Source: Burkholderiaceae bacterium (GTDB taxonomy: Bacteria; Pseudomonadota; Gammaproteobacteria; Burkholderiales; Burkholderiaceae). Taken from it: 8,169 bases of DNA. Below the pieces are notes generated by a model. It was not told the origin of the DNA. It made no database searches and saw nothing but the letters and a program-made list of their open reading frames with translations. Positions within the stretch are counted from its first letter, which is position 1, and each line of letters begins with the position of its first letter. A program made the position numbers and the translations under genes. This document shows, in pieces, positions 1 through 6,264 of the stretch. Where the stretch lies: assembly GCA_025458735.1 (NCBI GenBank), contig JALORV010000018.1, positions 1 to 8,169 on the forward strand, written 5' to 3'.

Positions 1-7
1 GGGATGG

Positions 8-14
8 ACCTCCT
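8..14 (-). promoter_or_regulatory. Shine-Dalgarno sequence facing out of the left edge
   Basis: Read on the minus strand this is AGGAGGT, a near-perfect ribosome binding site, followed by seven bases before the window ends. That is the right spacing for a start codon lying immediately outside the window. I infer a leftward gene divergent from the regulator. In Burkholderiales clusters of this type the divergent gene is often malate dehydrogenase, but that identity is from memory and nothing of the protein is visible here. Confidence 0.5.
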
Positions 15-380
15 GGGAGTGCGATGAGAGAGGAAACGTGCGAGTCGGGGCGGCGGGAAGGCCAAGTTTTCGATCGGGCCGGCCGGGTCGCGGCCGCGGA
101 GGCCGGTCCCGGCGGGGGAGCCGGGGGAGTGTACTGCCGCCATCCGGCGCGCGCCTTGACCTGGACCGGTGCGCCAGCCCGTGGGCGGTCGGCAGGCTCT
201 GCGGCGGGCATTCGCTCCCATCGGCCCGGAGCGGGCCGGCTCGTTCGCTGGTTTCGATCGCAGGGCTGGCTTCACTCGAGTGCTCGGACCGGAGGTTGGG
301 AAGGGGACTTGAGAGACCCGGGAGCAGATGGAAGAGCGCAAGGGGAAGAGCACAAAGCAAAGAGCGCAAGGATGAACGTG
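15..380. other. G-rich non-coding stretch / presumed leader of a leftward gene
   Basis: No recognisable protein or structural RNA was found in this stretch. The two overlapping rightward open frames translate to Arg/Gly/Pro/Ala-rich low-complexity sequence with no family resemblance. The minus strand has only one stop triplet (272-274) before base 383, so its frames are open almost throughout, but their translations are equally featureless. The section from about 295 to 373 is strongly purine-rich on the plus strand. A leftward transcript would therefore be C/U-rich and G-poor here. The best reading is a long 5' leader of the gene beyond the left edge. Confidence 0.4.
332..373. repeat. Three imperfect 14-bp tandem repeats
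   Basis: The units are AAGAGCGCAAGGGG (332-345), AAGAGCACAAAGCA (346-359) and AAGAGCGCAAGGAT (360-373). Units 1 and 3 match at 12 of 14 positions, and units 1 and 2 at 10 of 14. The period is not a multiple of three, which argues against coding. The array ends about a dozen bases before the AT-rich promoter island and would lie at the 5' end of a leftward transcript. Confidence 0.7.
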
Positions 381-384
381 ATTA

Positions 385-390
385 ATTATA
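385..390 (-). promoter_or_regulatory. Candidate leftward -10 box (TATAAT)
   Basis: The minus strand reads exactly TATAAT here, inside the only AT-rich island of the window. A poor -35 match (TTAAAT, plus-strand bases 409-414) lies 18 bp upstream on that strand. Transcription would begin near base 378 and give a leader of more than 370 nt before the gene outside the window. Confidence 0.35.
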
Positions 391-410
391 TCTTATATAA
401 GACATAAGAT
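390..410. promoter_or_regulatory. Overlapping palindromes, probable divergent operator
   Basis: TCTTATATAAGA (391-402) is a perfect 12-bp palindrome. Its left arm also forms a second inverted repeat, ATCTTAT (390-396) with ATAAGAT (404-410), across a 7-bp spacer. ATAAGA thus occurs twice in direct orientation, 7 bp apart. The site lies beside the leftward TATAAT and covers a rightward TATAAG (396-401, one mismatch to consensus). A dimeric regulator bound here could block both directions. The most economical inference is autoregulation by the adjacent GntR-type regulator together with control of the leftward gene. The motif does not resemble the GT...AC consensus usually quoted for HutC-type regulators, so assignment to this protein is unproven. 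Confidence 0.5.
396..401 (+). promoter_or_regulatory. Candidate rightward -10 box for the regulator gene
   Basis: TATAAG matches the -10 consensus at five of six positions and lies within the palindromic operator. Transcription would begin near base 408, about 30 bases before the ATG at 438. No good -35 box is visible at the usual distance, so the promoter may be weak. Confidence 0.3.
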
Positions 411-437
411 TTAATCCACATCAATCGGGATTCCGCT

Positions 438-532
438 ATGCTCGCGGCTGCCTTTCCCATGCCCCCTGCCGACCTTCCCGCCGACGCACCGCCGCGCGCT
501 GCACGCCCGGCGGTCTTCTCGCCGTTGGCACT
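438..532 (+). pseudogene. Detached N-terminal fragment of the GntR-type regulator
   Basis: An ATG at 438 has GGGA seven bases upstream and lies about 30 bases after the candidate promoter. Its frame encodes a Pro/Ala-rich N-terminus ending in A-V-F-S-P-L (510-527). Regulators of this type commonly have a short Pro/Ala-rich tail followed by F-S-P-L-Y-x-Q-I-K at the start of the winged-helix domain. After the Leu the frame turns to nonsense and stops at 683. The matching continuation, V-G-T-V-R-K-A-V-D-E-L, appears at once in the next frame (524 onward). The intervening helix-turn-helix, including the usual W-x-P-G and I-P-S-E segments, is absent from all three frames. This is therefore the 5' piece of one gene broken by an internal deletion of about 112 bases, or by an assembly error. 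Confidence 0.6.
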
Positions 533-1111
533 GTGCGCAAGGCGGTCGACGAACTGGCGGCCGAGAACCTGCTGGTGCGCCGCCAGGGCAAGGGCACCTT
601 CGTGGCCACCCACCACGAGCCGCGGGCGCAGTTCCGCTTCCTGCGTGTGCTGCCGGACGCCGGCGAGCCGGCCGCGCCGCTGAGCCGCTTTCTCGACTGC
701 CGGCGTGTCCGGGCCCCGGCCGAAATCGCCCGCGCACTCGAGCTGCGCAGCGGCGACACGGTGGTCTACCTGCGCCGCCTGCTCAGCTTCGGCGGCGACC
801 CGATCGTGCTGGACGAGATCTGGCTGCCGGGGTCGCTCTTCAGGGGACTGACGGCCGAACGCCTGGCCGAATACAAGGGCCCGCTCTACGGGCTCTTCGA
901 AAGCGAGTTCGGCACCCGCATGATCCGGGCCGAGGAGCAACTGCGTGCAGTCGCCGCCGAGCCGGCAGTGGCTCAGCTGCTCGGAGTCGGCGCCGGTTCA
1001 CCGCTGCTGCTGATCGAGCGCGTTTCCTATTCCTACGGCGACCGGCCGGTGGAAGTGCGGCGCGGGCTCTATGTCACGGAGCACTATCACTATCGCAACA
1101 CCCTCTCATGA
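533..1111 (+). CDS. GntR/HutC-family transcriptional regulator, N-terminally disrupted
   Basis: This 192-residue frame begins at a GTG that is simply the first start-like codon after the break; the frame is open from 401 but has no other ATG/GTG/TTG. Residues 1-24 are the end of a GntR winged helix: recognition-helix tail R-K-A-V-D-E-L-A-A-E, then the wing V-R-R-Q-G-K-G-T-F-V. Residues of about 33-190 form a complete UTRA effector-binding domain, with D-E-I-W-L-P-G-S-L-F near 94-103 and a C-terminal tail rich in Tyr and His. A family member is normally about 240-250 residues, so some 50 N-terminal residues are lacking. As written the protein could dimerise and sense a ligand but should not bind DNA normally. 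In related genomes a GntR-type gene sits directly before sdhCDAB and probably controls it; the ligand is unknown to me. The domain assignment is firm, but whether the gene is functional is doubtful. Confidence 0.75.
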   Translation: MRKAVDELAAENLLVRRQGKGTFVATHHEPRAQFRFLRVLPDAGEPAAPLSRFLDCRRVRAPAEIARALELRSGDTVVYLRRLLSFGGDPIVLDEIWLPGSLFRGLTAERLAEYKGPLYGLFESEFGTRMIRAEEQLRAVAAEPAVAQLLGVGAGSPLLLIERVSYSYGDRPVEVRRGLYVTEHYHYRNTLS

Positions 1112-1132
1112 GCCCGGACATTCCGGCCTCAG

Positions 1133-1158
1133 CGGTTGCAGCCGCTCGCCGGCAACCG
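1133..1158. repeat. Inverted repeat after the regulator gene
   Basis: CGGTTGC (1133-1139) is complementary to GCAACCG (1152-1158), giving a 7-bp stem with a 12-base loop. No run of T follows, so it is not a convincing intrinsic terminator. It might slow read-through from the regulator gene into sdhC, or mean nothing in DNA this GC-rich. Confidence 0.3.
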
Positions 1159-1170
1159 GACCTGCCGCGA

Positions 1171-1209
1171 CGCGGTTGATTTGGACCGCGCGCGCAATTC
1201 GTTCAAAAT
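1171..1209 (+). promoter_or_regulatory. Weak candidate promoter for the sdh operon
   Basis: TTGGAC (1181-1186) and CAAAAT (1204-1209) are separated by 17 bp and match the -35 and -10 consensus at three and four positions. A small inverted repeat, CGCGGT (1171-1176) with ACCGCG (1185-1190), overlaps the -35 element. CAAAAT lies in the least GC-rich part of the 152-base spacer between the regulator and sdhC. This is a candidate only; transcription may instead come from the 381-415 island. Confidence 0.25.
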
Positions 1210-1230
1210 GATGCGCCCCAGCACAGGGCA

Positions 1231-1256
1231 AGAACAACGGGCTAGAACAACGGTCA
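1231..1256 (+). repeat. 13-bp tandem duplication in the sdhC leader
   Basis: AGAACAACGG occurs at 1231-1240 and again at 1244-1253, giving two adjacent 13-bp units that differ only in the last three bases (GCT, TCA). The second copy ends seven bases before the sdhC ATG and occupies the position where a Shine-Dalgarno sequence would be expected. No AGGAGG-like sequence is present. Confidence 0.6.
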
Positions 1257-1263
1257 AGCGTCC

Positions 1264-1680
1264 ATGAGCACCTCTGCCACCACCAGCAAGCCCCGCCCCG
1301 AGTTCCGCAACATCCACGTCACGCAGATCCTGCAGTACAAGCTGCCGCCGCCGGGCATGGTGTCGATCATGCACCGGGCGAGCGGCGCTGCGCTGTTCCT
1401 CGCGCTGCCCTGGCTGCTGTGGCTTCTCGACCTCAGCCTGACTTCGGAAATCAGCTACGCGCGTCTCGCTGCCTACGGCAGCCACTGGCTGGTGAAGATT
1501 GCGCTGGTGCTGCTGGCGTGGGCATTCATCCACCACCTGGTGGCCGGCATCCGCTACCTGCTGCTCGACCTGCATCTCGGCGTCGATCGGGCGGCGGCGC
1601 GTACCAGCGCGATTGCGGTGTACGCCGTCAGCCTGCCGCTGACGCTGCTGGCCGCGCTCAGGATCTTCGGAGTCTTCTGA
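1264..1680 (+). CDS. sdhC: Succinate dehydrogenase cytochrome b556 subunit SdhC
   Basis: A 138-residue integral-membrane subunit of complex II. With SdhD it anchors the SdhAB catalytic dimer to the inner membrane, holds heme b and forms the ubiquinone site. After a soluble N-terminus with the R-P-E-F-R-N-I-H-V-T-Q-I-L segment typical of betaproteobacterial SdhC comes S-I-M-H-R-A-S-G (34-41). There Ser34 and Arg38 correspond to the E. coli quinone-site residues Ser27 and Arg31. Three hydrophobic segments fall near 42-60, 75-98 and 113-135. His91, in H-H-L-V-A-G-I-R, matches the E. coli heme ligand His84. The length is normal and the start is the only suitable ATG before the conserved region, although its ribosome binding site is poor. 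The stop overlaps the sdhD start by one base (TGATG), implying coupled translation. Identity is certain at family level. Confidence 0.96.
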   Translation: MSTSATTSKPRPEFRNIHVTQILQYKLPPPGMVSIMHRASGAALFLALPWLLWLLDLSLTSEISYARLAAYGSHWLVKIALVLLAWAFIHHLVAGIRYLLLDLHLGVDRAAARTSAIAVYAVSLPLTLLAALRIFGVF

Positions 1681-2057
1681 TGGCAGCGTCACCGAATTCC
1701 GCGGGCATCGGCTCCCGTCGCATCGTGGTCGGCGCGCACCACGGCGTCGGCAACTTCCTGCTGCAGCGGCTGACCGCCGTGGTGCTGGCCGCTTACGTGC
1801 TGCTGCTGCTCGCGCGCGTGATCTTCGGCGGGCCGCTCGGCTACGACGGCTGGGCGGGGCTGTTCGTGCCGCTGTGGATGAAGATCGCGTCGCTGCTGGC
1901 GCTGCTGGCACTTTTCTATCACGCGTGGATCGGCATGCGCGATATCTGGATGGACTACGTCAAGCCGACCTGGATACGTCTGTCGCTGCAGACGCTGACC
2001 GCGCTGTGGCTGGTGTACTGCACGGTATGGTCCGTGCAGATCCTGTGGAGAGTCTGA
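1680..2057 (+). CDS. sdhD: Succinate dehydrogenase membrane anchor subunit SdhD
   Basis: The second membrane anchor of complex II, 125 residues with three hydrophobic segments near 30-49, 61-85 and 101-123. The segment H-A-W-I-G-M-R-D-I-W-M-D-Y-V-K-P (81-96) is the family hallmark. His81 aligns with the second heme ligand (E. coli His71), and Asp92-Tyr93 with E. coli Asp82-Tyr83, where the Tyr contacts ubiquinone. An early Arg (Arg30, in L-Q-R-L-T-A) precedes the first helix as in other members. The frame extends further upstream inside sdhC, but the ATG overlapping the sdhC stop gives the normal length and fits operon packing. Next is sdhA, four bases after the stop. Confidence 0.95.
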   Translation: MAASPNSAGIGSRRIVVGAHHGVGNFLLQRLTAVVLAAYVLLLLARVIFGGPLGYDGWAGLFVPLWMKIASLLALLALFYHAWIGMRDIWMDYVKPTWIRLSLQTLTALWLVYCTVWSVQILWRV

Positions 2058-2061
2058 GTCC

Positions 2062-3837
2062 ATGGTGACTCCTTCCAAGATCGCCCGGCGCCGCTTCGAT
2101 GCGGTGATCGTCGGTGCCGGCGGCTCCGGCATGCGCTGCTCGCTGCAGCTGGCCGAAGCCGGCCTCAACGTCGCGGTGCTGTCCAAGGTCTTCCCGACCC
2201 GCTCGCATACGGTGGCGGCGCAGGGCGGCATCGGGGCGTCGCTCGGCAACATGACCGAGGACAACTGGCTCTGGCACATGTTCGACACGGTCAAGGGCTC
2301 CGACTACCTCGGCGACCAGGACGCCATCGAGTTCATGTGCCGCGAGGCGACCAAGGTCGTCTACGAGCTCGAGCACTTCGGCATGCCATTTGACCGCAAT
2401 CCGGACGGCACGATCTACCAGCGGCCGTTCGGCGGACACTCCGCCAATTTCGGCGAGAAGCCGGTGCCGCGCGCCTGCGCTGCCGCCGACCGTACCGGGC
2501 ACGCGCTGCTGCACACGCTGTACCAGCGCAACGTGCGCAGCCGCACGCAGTTCTTCGTCGAGTGGATGGCGCTCGACCTGATCCGCGACGCCGAAGGCAA
2601 CGTCGTGGGCGTCGTGGCGCTGGAGATGGAAACCGGCGAGCCGATGATCTTCGAGGCCAAGGTCACCGTGCTGGCGACCGGCGGCGCCGGACGCATCTGG
2701 GACGCCTCGACCAACGCCTATATCAATACCGGCGACGGCATGGGCATGGTGGCGCGCGCCGGGCTGCCGCTCGAGGACATGGAGTTCTGGCAGTTCCACC
2801 CGACCGGCGTGGCCGGCGCCGGCGTGCTGATCACCGAGGGCGTGCGCGGCGAGGGCGGCATCCTGCTCAACTGCAACGGCGAGCGCTTCATGGAGCGCTA
2901 CGCACCGACGCTGAAGGACCTGGCGCCGCGCGACTTCGTCTCGCGCAGCATGGACCAGGAGATCAAGGAAGGCCGGGGCTGCGGCCCGAACAAGGACCAC
3001 GTGCTGCTGAAGCTCGATCACCTCGGCGCCGAGACGATCATGAAGCGGCTGCCGTCGATCCGCGAGATCGCGATCAAGTTCGCCAACGTCGATCCGATCC
3101 GGGAGCCGATCCCGGTGGTGCCGACGATCCATTACCAGATGGGCGGCATCCCGACCAATTACCACGGCGAGGTCGTGGCGCCGAAAAACGGGAATCCGAA
3201 CACGGTTGTCGAGGGGCTGTACGCGATCGGCGAGTGCGCCTGCGTGTCGGTGCATGGCGCCAACCGGCTGGGCACCAACTCGCTGCTCGATCTGGTGGTG
3301 TTCGGCCGCGCCGCGGGCAACCACATTGTCGGCAAGAACTACAAGTCGCAGGAGCATCGTGCCCTGCCGGCCGATGCCGGCGACGCGACCCTGGCGCGGT
3401 TGGCGGCGCTCGACGGCCGGTCCGGCGGCGAGCGCGTGCAGGACGTCGCCAACGCGATCCGCAAGGCGATGCAGTCGCACTGCGGCGTTTTCCGCACCGG
3501 CAAGCTGCTCGACGAAGGCGTCACGAAGATCCTCGAACTCGCCGAGCGCGCGCAGCGGGTGGCCATCGCCGACAAGAGCCGCGTGTTCAATACGGCGCGG
3601 ATCGAGGCGCTGGAACTCGACAACCTGGTCGAGACCGCCAAGGCCACGATCATCTCGGCCGCTGCCCGCAGCGAAAGCCGCGGCGCGCACGCCCGCGACG
3701 ACTTTCCCGAGCGCGATGATGCCAACTGGATCAAGCACACGCTCTTCTACTCGGCCGGCAACCGTCTGGACTACAAGCCGGTCAACATGAAGCCGCTGAC
3801 CGTGCCGACCTTCGAGCCTAAAAAGAGGACGTTCTGA
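2062..3837 (+). CDS. sdhA: Succinate dehydrogenase flavoprotein subunit SdhA
   Basis: The catalytic flavoprotein of complex II, which oxidises succinate to fumarate on the cytoplasmic face of the inner membrane and passes electrons from FAD to SdhB. It has 591 residues, the usual length. The FAD-binding Rossmann motif G-A-G-G-S-G-M is at 18-24. His49 in R-S-H-T-V-A-A-Q-G-G is the covalent FAD attachment site (E. coli His45). Active-site residues map well: His246 (Q-F-H-P-T-G), Arg290 (A-P-R-D-F), His357 (T-I-H-Y-Q-M-G-G) and Arg402 (G-A-N-R-L-G), equivalent to E. coli His242, Arg286, His354 and Arg399. The C-terminal domain (about 455-591) ends in K-H-T-L-F-Y and Y-K-P-V. A GGAGAG lies nine bases before the ATG. 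The presence of sdhE downstream fits covalent flavinylation. No lesion is seen. Confidence 0.98.
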   Translation: MVTPSKIARRRFDAVIVGAGGSGMRCSLQLAEAGLNVAVLSKVFPTRSHTVAAQGGIGASLGNMTEDNWLWHMFDTVKGSDYLGDQDAIEFMCREATKVVYELEHFGMPFDRNPDGTIYQRPFGGHSANFGEKPVPRACAAADRTGHALLHTLYQRNVRSRTQFFVEWMALDLIRDAEGNVVGVVALEMETGEPMIFEAKVTVLATGGAGRIWDASTNAYINTGDGMGMVARAGLPLEDMEFWQFHPTGVAGAGVLITEGVRGEGGILLNCNGERFMERYAPTLKDLAPRDFVSRSMDQEIKEGRGCGPNKDHVLLKLDHLGAETIMKRLPSIREIAIKFANVDPIREPIPVVPTIHYQMGGIPTNYHGEVVAPKNGNPNTVVEGLYAIGECACVSVHGANRLGTNSLLDLVVFGRAAGNHIVGKNYKSQEHRALPADAGDATLARLAALDGRSGGERVQDVANAIRKAMQSHCGVFRTGKLLDEGVTKILELAERAQRVAIADKSRVFNTARIEALELDNLVETAKATIISAAARSESRGAHARDDFPERDDANWIKHTLFYSAGNRLDYKPVNMKPLTVPTFEPKKRTF

Positions 3838-3871
3838 CAGGGCGCCCGCGGACCAACACTGAGGCACATGC

Positions 3872-4630
3872 ATGACTGCGAACAGCAACGCTGAATCGAA
3901 CGCGCTGGCCGGGGCCGCCGGCACGCGGACGGTCCGGTTCGAGATCTATCGCTACGACCCGGACAAGGACGCGAAGCCCTACCTGCAGAAGCTCGAAGTG
4001 CGGCTGGGGCCGGACGACAAGATGCTGCTCGATGCGCTGATGCGCATCAAGGCGGACTTCGACGACAGCGTCGCGTTCCGCCGCTCGTGCCGCGAGGGCG
4101 TCTGCGGTTCCGACGCCATGAACATCAACGGCAGGAATGGGCTGGCCTGCATCACCAACCTGCGCGACCTGAAGGAACCGATCGTCCTGAAGCCGCTGCC
4201 CGGCCTGCCGGTGATCCGCGACCTGATCGTCGACATGTCGCAGTTCTTCAAGCAGTACCACTCGATCAAGCCCTTCCTGATCAACGACACGCCGCCGCCG
4301 GAAAAGGAGCGCCTGCAGTCGCCACAGGAGCGCGAGGAACTCGACGGCCTGTACGAATGCATCCTGTGCGCCTGCTGCTCGACCTCCTGCCCGAGCTTCT
4401 GGTGGAACCCGGACAAGTTCGTCGGCCCGGCCGGGCTGCTGCAGGCCTATCGTTTCATCGCCGACAGCCGCGACCAGGCCACCAACGAGCGGCTGGACAA
4501 CCTCAATGACCCGTATCGGCTGTTCCGCTGCCACACGATCATGAACTGCGTGGATGTGTGCCCCAAGGGCCTGAACCCGACCCGGGCGATCGGCAAGATC
4601 CGCGACATGCTGGTGCGGCGGGAGATCTGA
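3872..4630 (+). CDS. sdhB: Succinate dehydrogenase iron-sulfur subunit SdhB
   Basis: Carries electrons from the SdhA flavin to quinone through three Fe-S clusters; 252 residues. The N-terminal plant-type ferredoxin domain has the [2Fe-2S] ligands Cys73, Cys78, Asp81 and Cys93 (C-R-E-G-V-C-G-S-D ... L-A-C). The C-terminal domain has Cys163, Cys166, Cys169 and Cys230 for [4Fe-4S], and Cys173, Cys220 and Cys226 for [3Fe-4S]. Trp178 and His221 match the E. coli quinone-site residues Trp164 and His207. Compared with E. coli SdhB (about 238 residues) there is a Ser/Ala/Asn-rich N-terminal extension of some 18 residues. GAGG seven bases before the ATG supports this start. The gene follows sdhA after 34 bases and is followed two bases later by sdhE. 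Confidence 0.97.
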   Translation: MTANSNAESNALAGAAGTRTVRFEIYRYDPDKDAKPYLQKLEVRLGPDDKMLLDALMRIKADFDDSVAFRRSCREGVCGSDAMNINGRNGLACITNLRDLKEPIVLKPLPGLPVIRDLIVDMSQFFKQYHSIKPFLINDTPPPEKERLQSPQEREELDGLYECILCACCSTSCPSFWWNPDKFVGPAGLLQAYRFIADSRDQATNERLDNLNDPYRLFRCHTIMNCVDVCPKGLNPTRAIGKIRDMLVRREI

Positions 4631-4632
4631 CC

Positions 4633-4896
4633 GTGGACGTCGCGATCGGCGAGCTCGAGCGGCGCCGGCTGCGATGGCGTTCCCGCCGGGGCCTGCTCGA
4701 GAACGACATCATTTTCACCCGCTACCTCGACCGGCACGAGGCCGGCCTGACCGTCGACGAGGTGCTGGCGCTCGAGGCGCTGCTCGATCTGCCGGACAAT
4801 GAACTTCTCGACCTTTTGCTGGCGCGCAAGGAGCTGCCGGCCGGGTTCGATAACAATGCCGCACGCACAGTCCTTGACGGGCTGCGGTCCGTCTGA
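4633..4896 (+). CDS. sdhE: SdhE, FAD assembly factor for succinate dehydrogenase
   Basis: A small soluble protein (87 residues) of the SdhE/Sdh5 family that promotes covalent attachment of FAD to SdhA. The signature R-G-x-x-E is present as R-R-G-L-L-E-N-D (Arg19, Gly20, Glu23), followed by the helical F-T-R-Y-L-D and L-D-L-P-D-N-E-L-L-D-L-L segments typical of the family. The frame is open from 4558 inside sdhB. The GTG at 4633 is preferred because it gives the family length, starts just before the conserved region, and has GGGAG (4620-4624) eight bases upstream. Only two bases separate it from the sdhB stop, so translation is probably coupled. Identity is secure from motif plus context; the start is slightly less so. 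Confidence 0.92.
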   Translation: MDVAIGELERRRLRWRSRRGLLENDIIFTRYLDRHEAGLTVDEVLALEALLDLPDNELLDLLLARKELPAGFDNNAARTVLDGLRSV

Positions 4897-4947
4897 AGCC
4901 ACCCTGCATTCACCCCTGAAGTCAAACTGCACTCCGGGAATCCTGCC

Positions 4948-6264
4948 ATGGCACTGACACCATCGACCGAAAAGGCCACCCTGACGTTCTCCGACGGCAC
5001 GCCGACCCTGGAGATGCCGATCTACAAGGGCACCATCGGCCCGGACGTCATCGACATCCGCGCCCTGTACGGCAAGACCGGCAAGTTCACCTACGACCCG
5101 GGCTTCCTGTCGACGGCGTCGTGCAACTCGACCATCACCTATATCGACGGCGACAAGGGCGAACTGCTGTACCGCGGCTATCCGATCGAGCAGCTCGCCA
5201 CGCAGTGCGATTACCTCGAGACCTGCTACCTGCTGCTGTACGGCGACTTGCCGAACGCCAAGCACAAGGCCGACTTCGTCAAGCGCGTGACCAATCACAC
5301 CATGGTCAACGAGCAGATGCAGTTCTTCATGCGCGGCTTCCGCCGCGACGCCCATCCGATGGCGGTGATGACGGGTCTGGTCGGCGCGTTGTCGGCGTTC
5401 TATCCCGACTCGATGAACCTGAACGACCCGTGGCAGCGCGAGGTGTCGGCGATCCGGCTGATCGCCAAGATGCCGACCCTGGTGGCGATGGCGTACAAGT
5501 ACACGGTCGGCCAGCCGTACATGTATCCGCAGAACCACCTTTCGTACGCGGCCAACTTCATGCGCATGATGTTCGCGACGCCGTGCGAGGAGTACAAGCC
5601 GAACGAAGTGCTGGTGCGTGCGATGGACCGCATCTTCATCCTGCACGCCGATCACGAGCAGAACGCGTCGACCTCGACCGTGCGGCTGTGCGCGTCCTCG
5701 GGCACCAACCCGTTCGCGGCGATCGCCGCCGGCGTGGCCTGCCTCTGGGGCCCGGCCCATGGCGGCGCCAACGAGGCCTGCCTCAACATGCTGTACGACA
5801 TCCAGCGCAACGGCGGTGTCGAGAAGATCGGCGAGTTCATCGCGCGCGTGAAGGACAAGAACAGCAGCGTCAAGCTGATGGGGTTCGGCCACCGCGTCTA
5901 CAAGAACTACGACCCGCGCGCCAAGCTGATGCGCGAGACCTGCCACGAGGTGCTCGAGGCCCTCGGGCTGCATGACGATCCGCTGTTCAAGCTGGCGATG
6001 GCGCTCGAGAAGATCGCGCTGGAAGACGACTACTTCGTCAGCCGCAAGCTGTATCCGAACGTGGACTACTACTCGGGCATCGTGCAGAAGGCGATCGGGA
6101 TCCCGGTGCCGCTGTTCACTGCGATTTTCGCGCTGGCGCGCACCGTCGGCTGGATCGCGCAGCTGAACGAGATGATCGCCGATCCCGAGTACAAGATCGG
6201 CCGGCCGCGGCAGCTGTTCGTCGGCTCCGTCAAGCGCGACGTCAAGCCGATCAGCCAGCGCTAG
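4948..6264 (+). CDS. gltA: Citrate synthase, type II (hexameric family)
   Basis: Condenses acetyl-CoA with oxaloacetate to citrate, the entry step of the TCA cycle, in the cytoplasm. It has 438 residues, the usual length for the Gram-negative type II enzyme, with the characteristic N-terminal beta-rich domain (about 8-65). The catalytic triad is His271 (G-P-A-H-G-G-A-N), His315 (G-F-G-H-R-V-Y-K) and Asp373 (Y-P-N-V-D-Y-Y-S-G). His236 (H-A-D-H-E-Q-N) and Arg324 (D-P-R-A-K) match substrate-binding residues. Cys213 in F-A-T-P-C-E-E-Y aligns with the Cys206 region linked to NADH inhibition in E. coli, so allosteric control by NADH is possible but not shown. GGGA lies eight bases before the ATG. 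The 51-base gap after sdhE has no terminator, so co-transcription with sdh is likely. The stop overlaps that of bamD. Confidence 0.97.
   Translation: MALTPSTEKATLTFSDGTPTLEMPIYKGTIGPDVIDIRALYGKTGKFTYDPGFLSTASCNSTITYIDGDKGELLYRGYPIEQLATQCDYLETCYLLLYGDLPNAKHKADFVKRVTNHTMVNEQMQFFMRGFRRDAHPMAVMTGLVGALSAFYPDSMNLNDPWQREVSAIRLIAKMPTLVAMAYKYTVGQPYMYPQNHLSYAANFMRMMFATPCEEYKPNEVLVRAMDRIFILHADHEQNASTSTVRLCASSGTNPFAAIAAGVACLWGPAHGGANEACLNMLYDIQRNGGVEKIGEFIARVKDKNSSVKLMGFGHRVYKNYDPRAKLMRETCHEVLEALGLHDDPLFKLAMALEKIALEDDYFVSRKLYPNVDYYSGIVQKAIGIPVPLFTAIFALARTVGWIAQLNEMIADPEYKIGRPRQLFVGSVKRDVKPISQR

Noticed and set aside
1..380. Structural RNA gene or malate dehydrogenase coding sequence in the left stretch
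   Set aside because: I compared it by eye with the start of malate dehydrogenase on the minus strand and with RNase P-like openings and found no match.
24..407. Possible rightward coding region (127 codons) before the regulator
   Set aside because: Low-complexity Arg/Gly/Ala sequence, no ribosome binding site worth noting, ends inside the promoter island and runs through 14-bp repeats that do not keep frame.
386..940. 184-codon minus-strand open frame overlapping the regulator
   Set aside because: It is a shadow of the UTRA-domain coding strand and shows no recognisable motif.
1960..3924. 654-codon open frame antisense to sdhA
   Set aside because: It mirrors the codon bias of sdhA in GC-rich DNA, its translation is low-complexity and rich in Arg, His, Val and Ala with no recognisable domain, and the opposite strand is an intact sdhA.
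4897..4947. Terminator or separate promoter between sdhE and gltA
   Set aside because: The 51 bases contain no stem followed by T residues and no credible -35/-10 pair.
4447..5973. 508-codon open frame antisense to sdhB, sdhE and gltA
   Set aside because: It runs across three real genes on the other strand, has no family resemblance, and is explained by high third-position GC.
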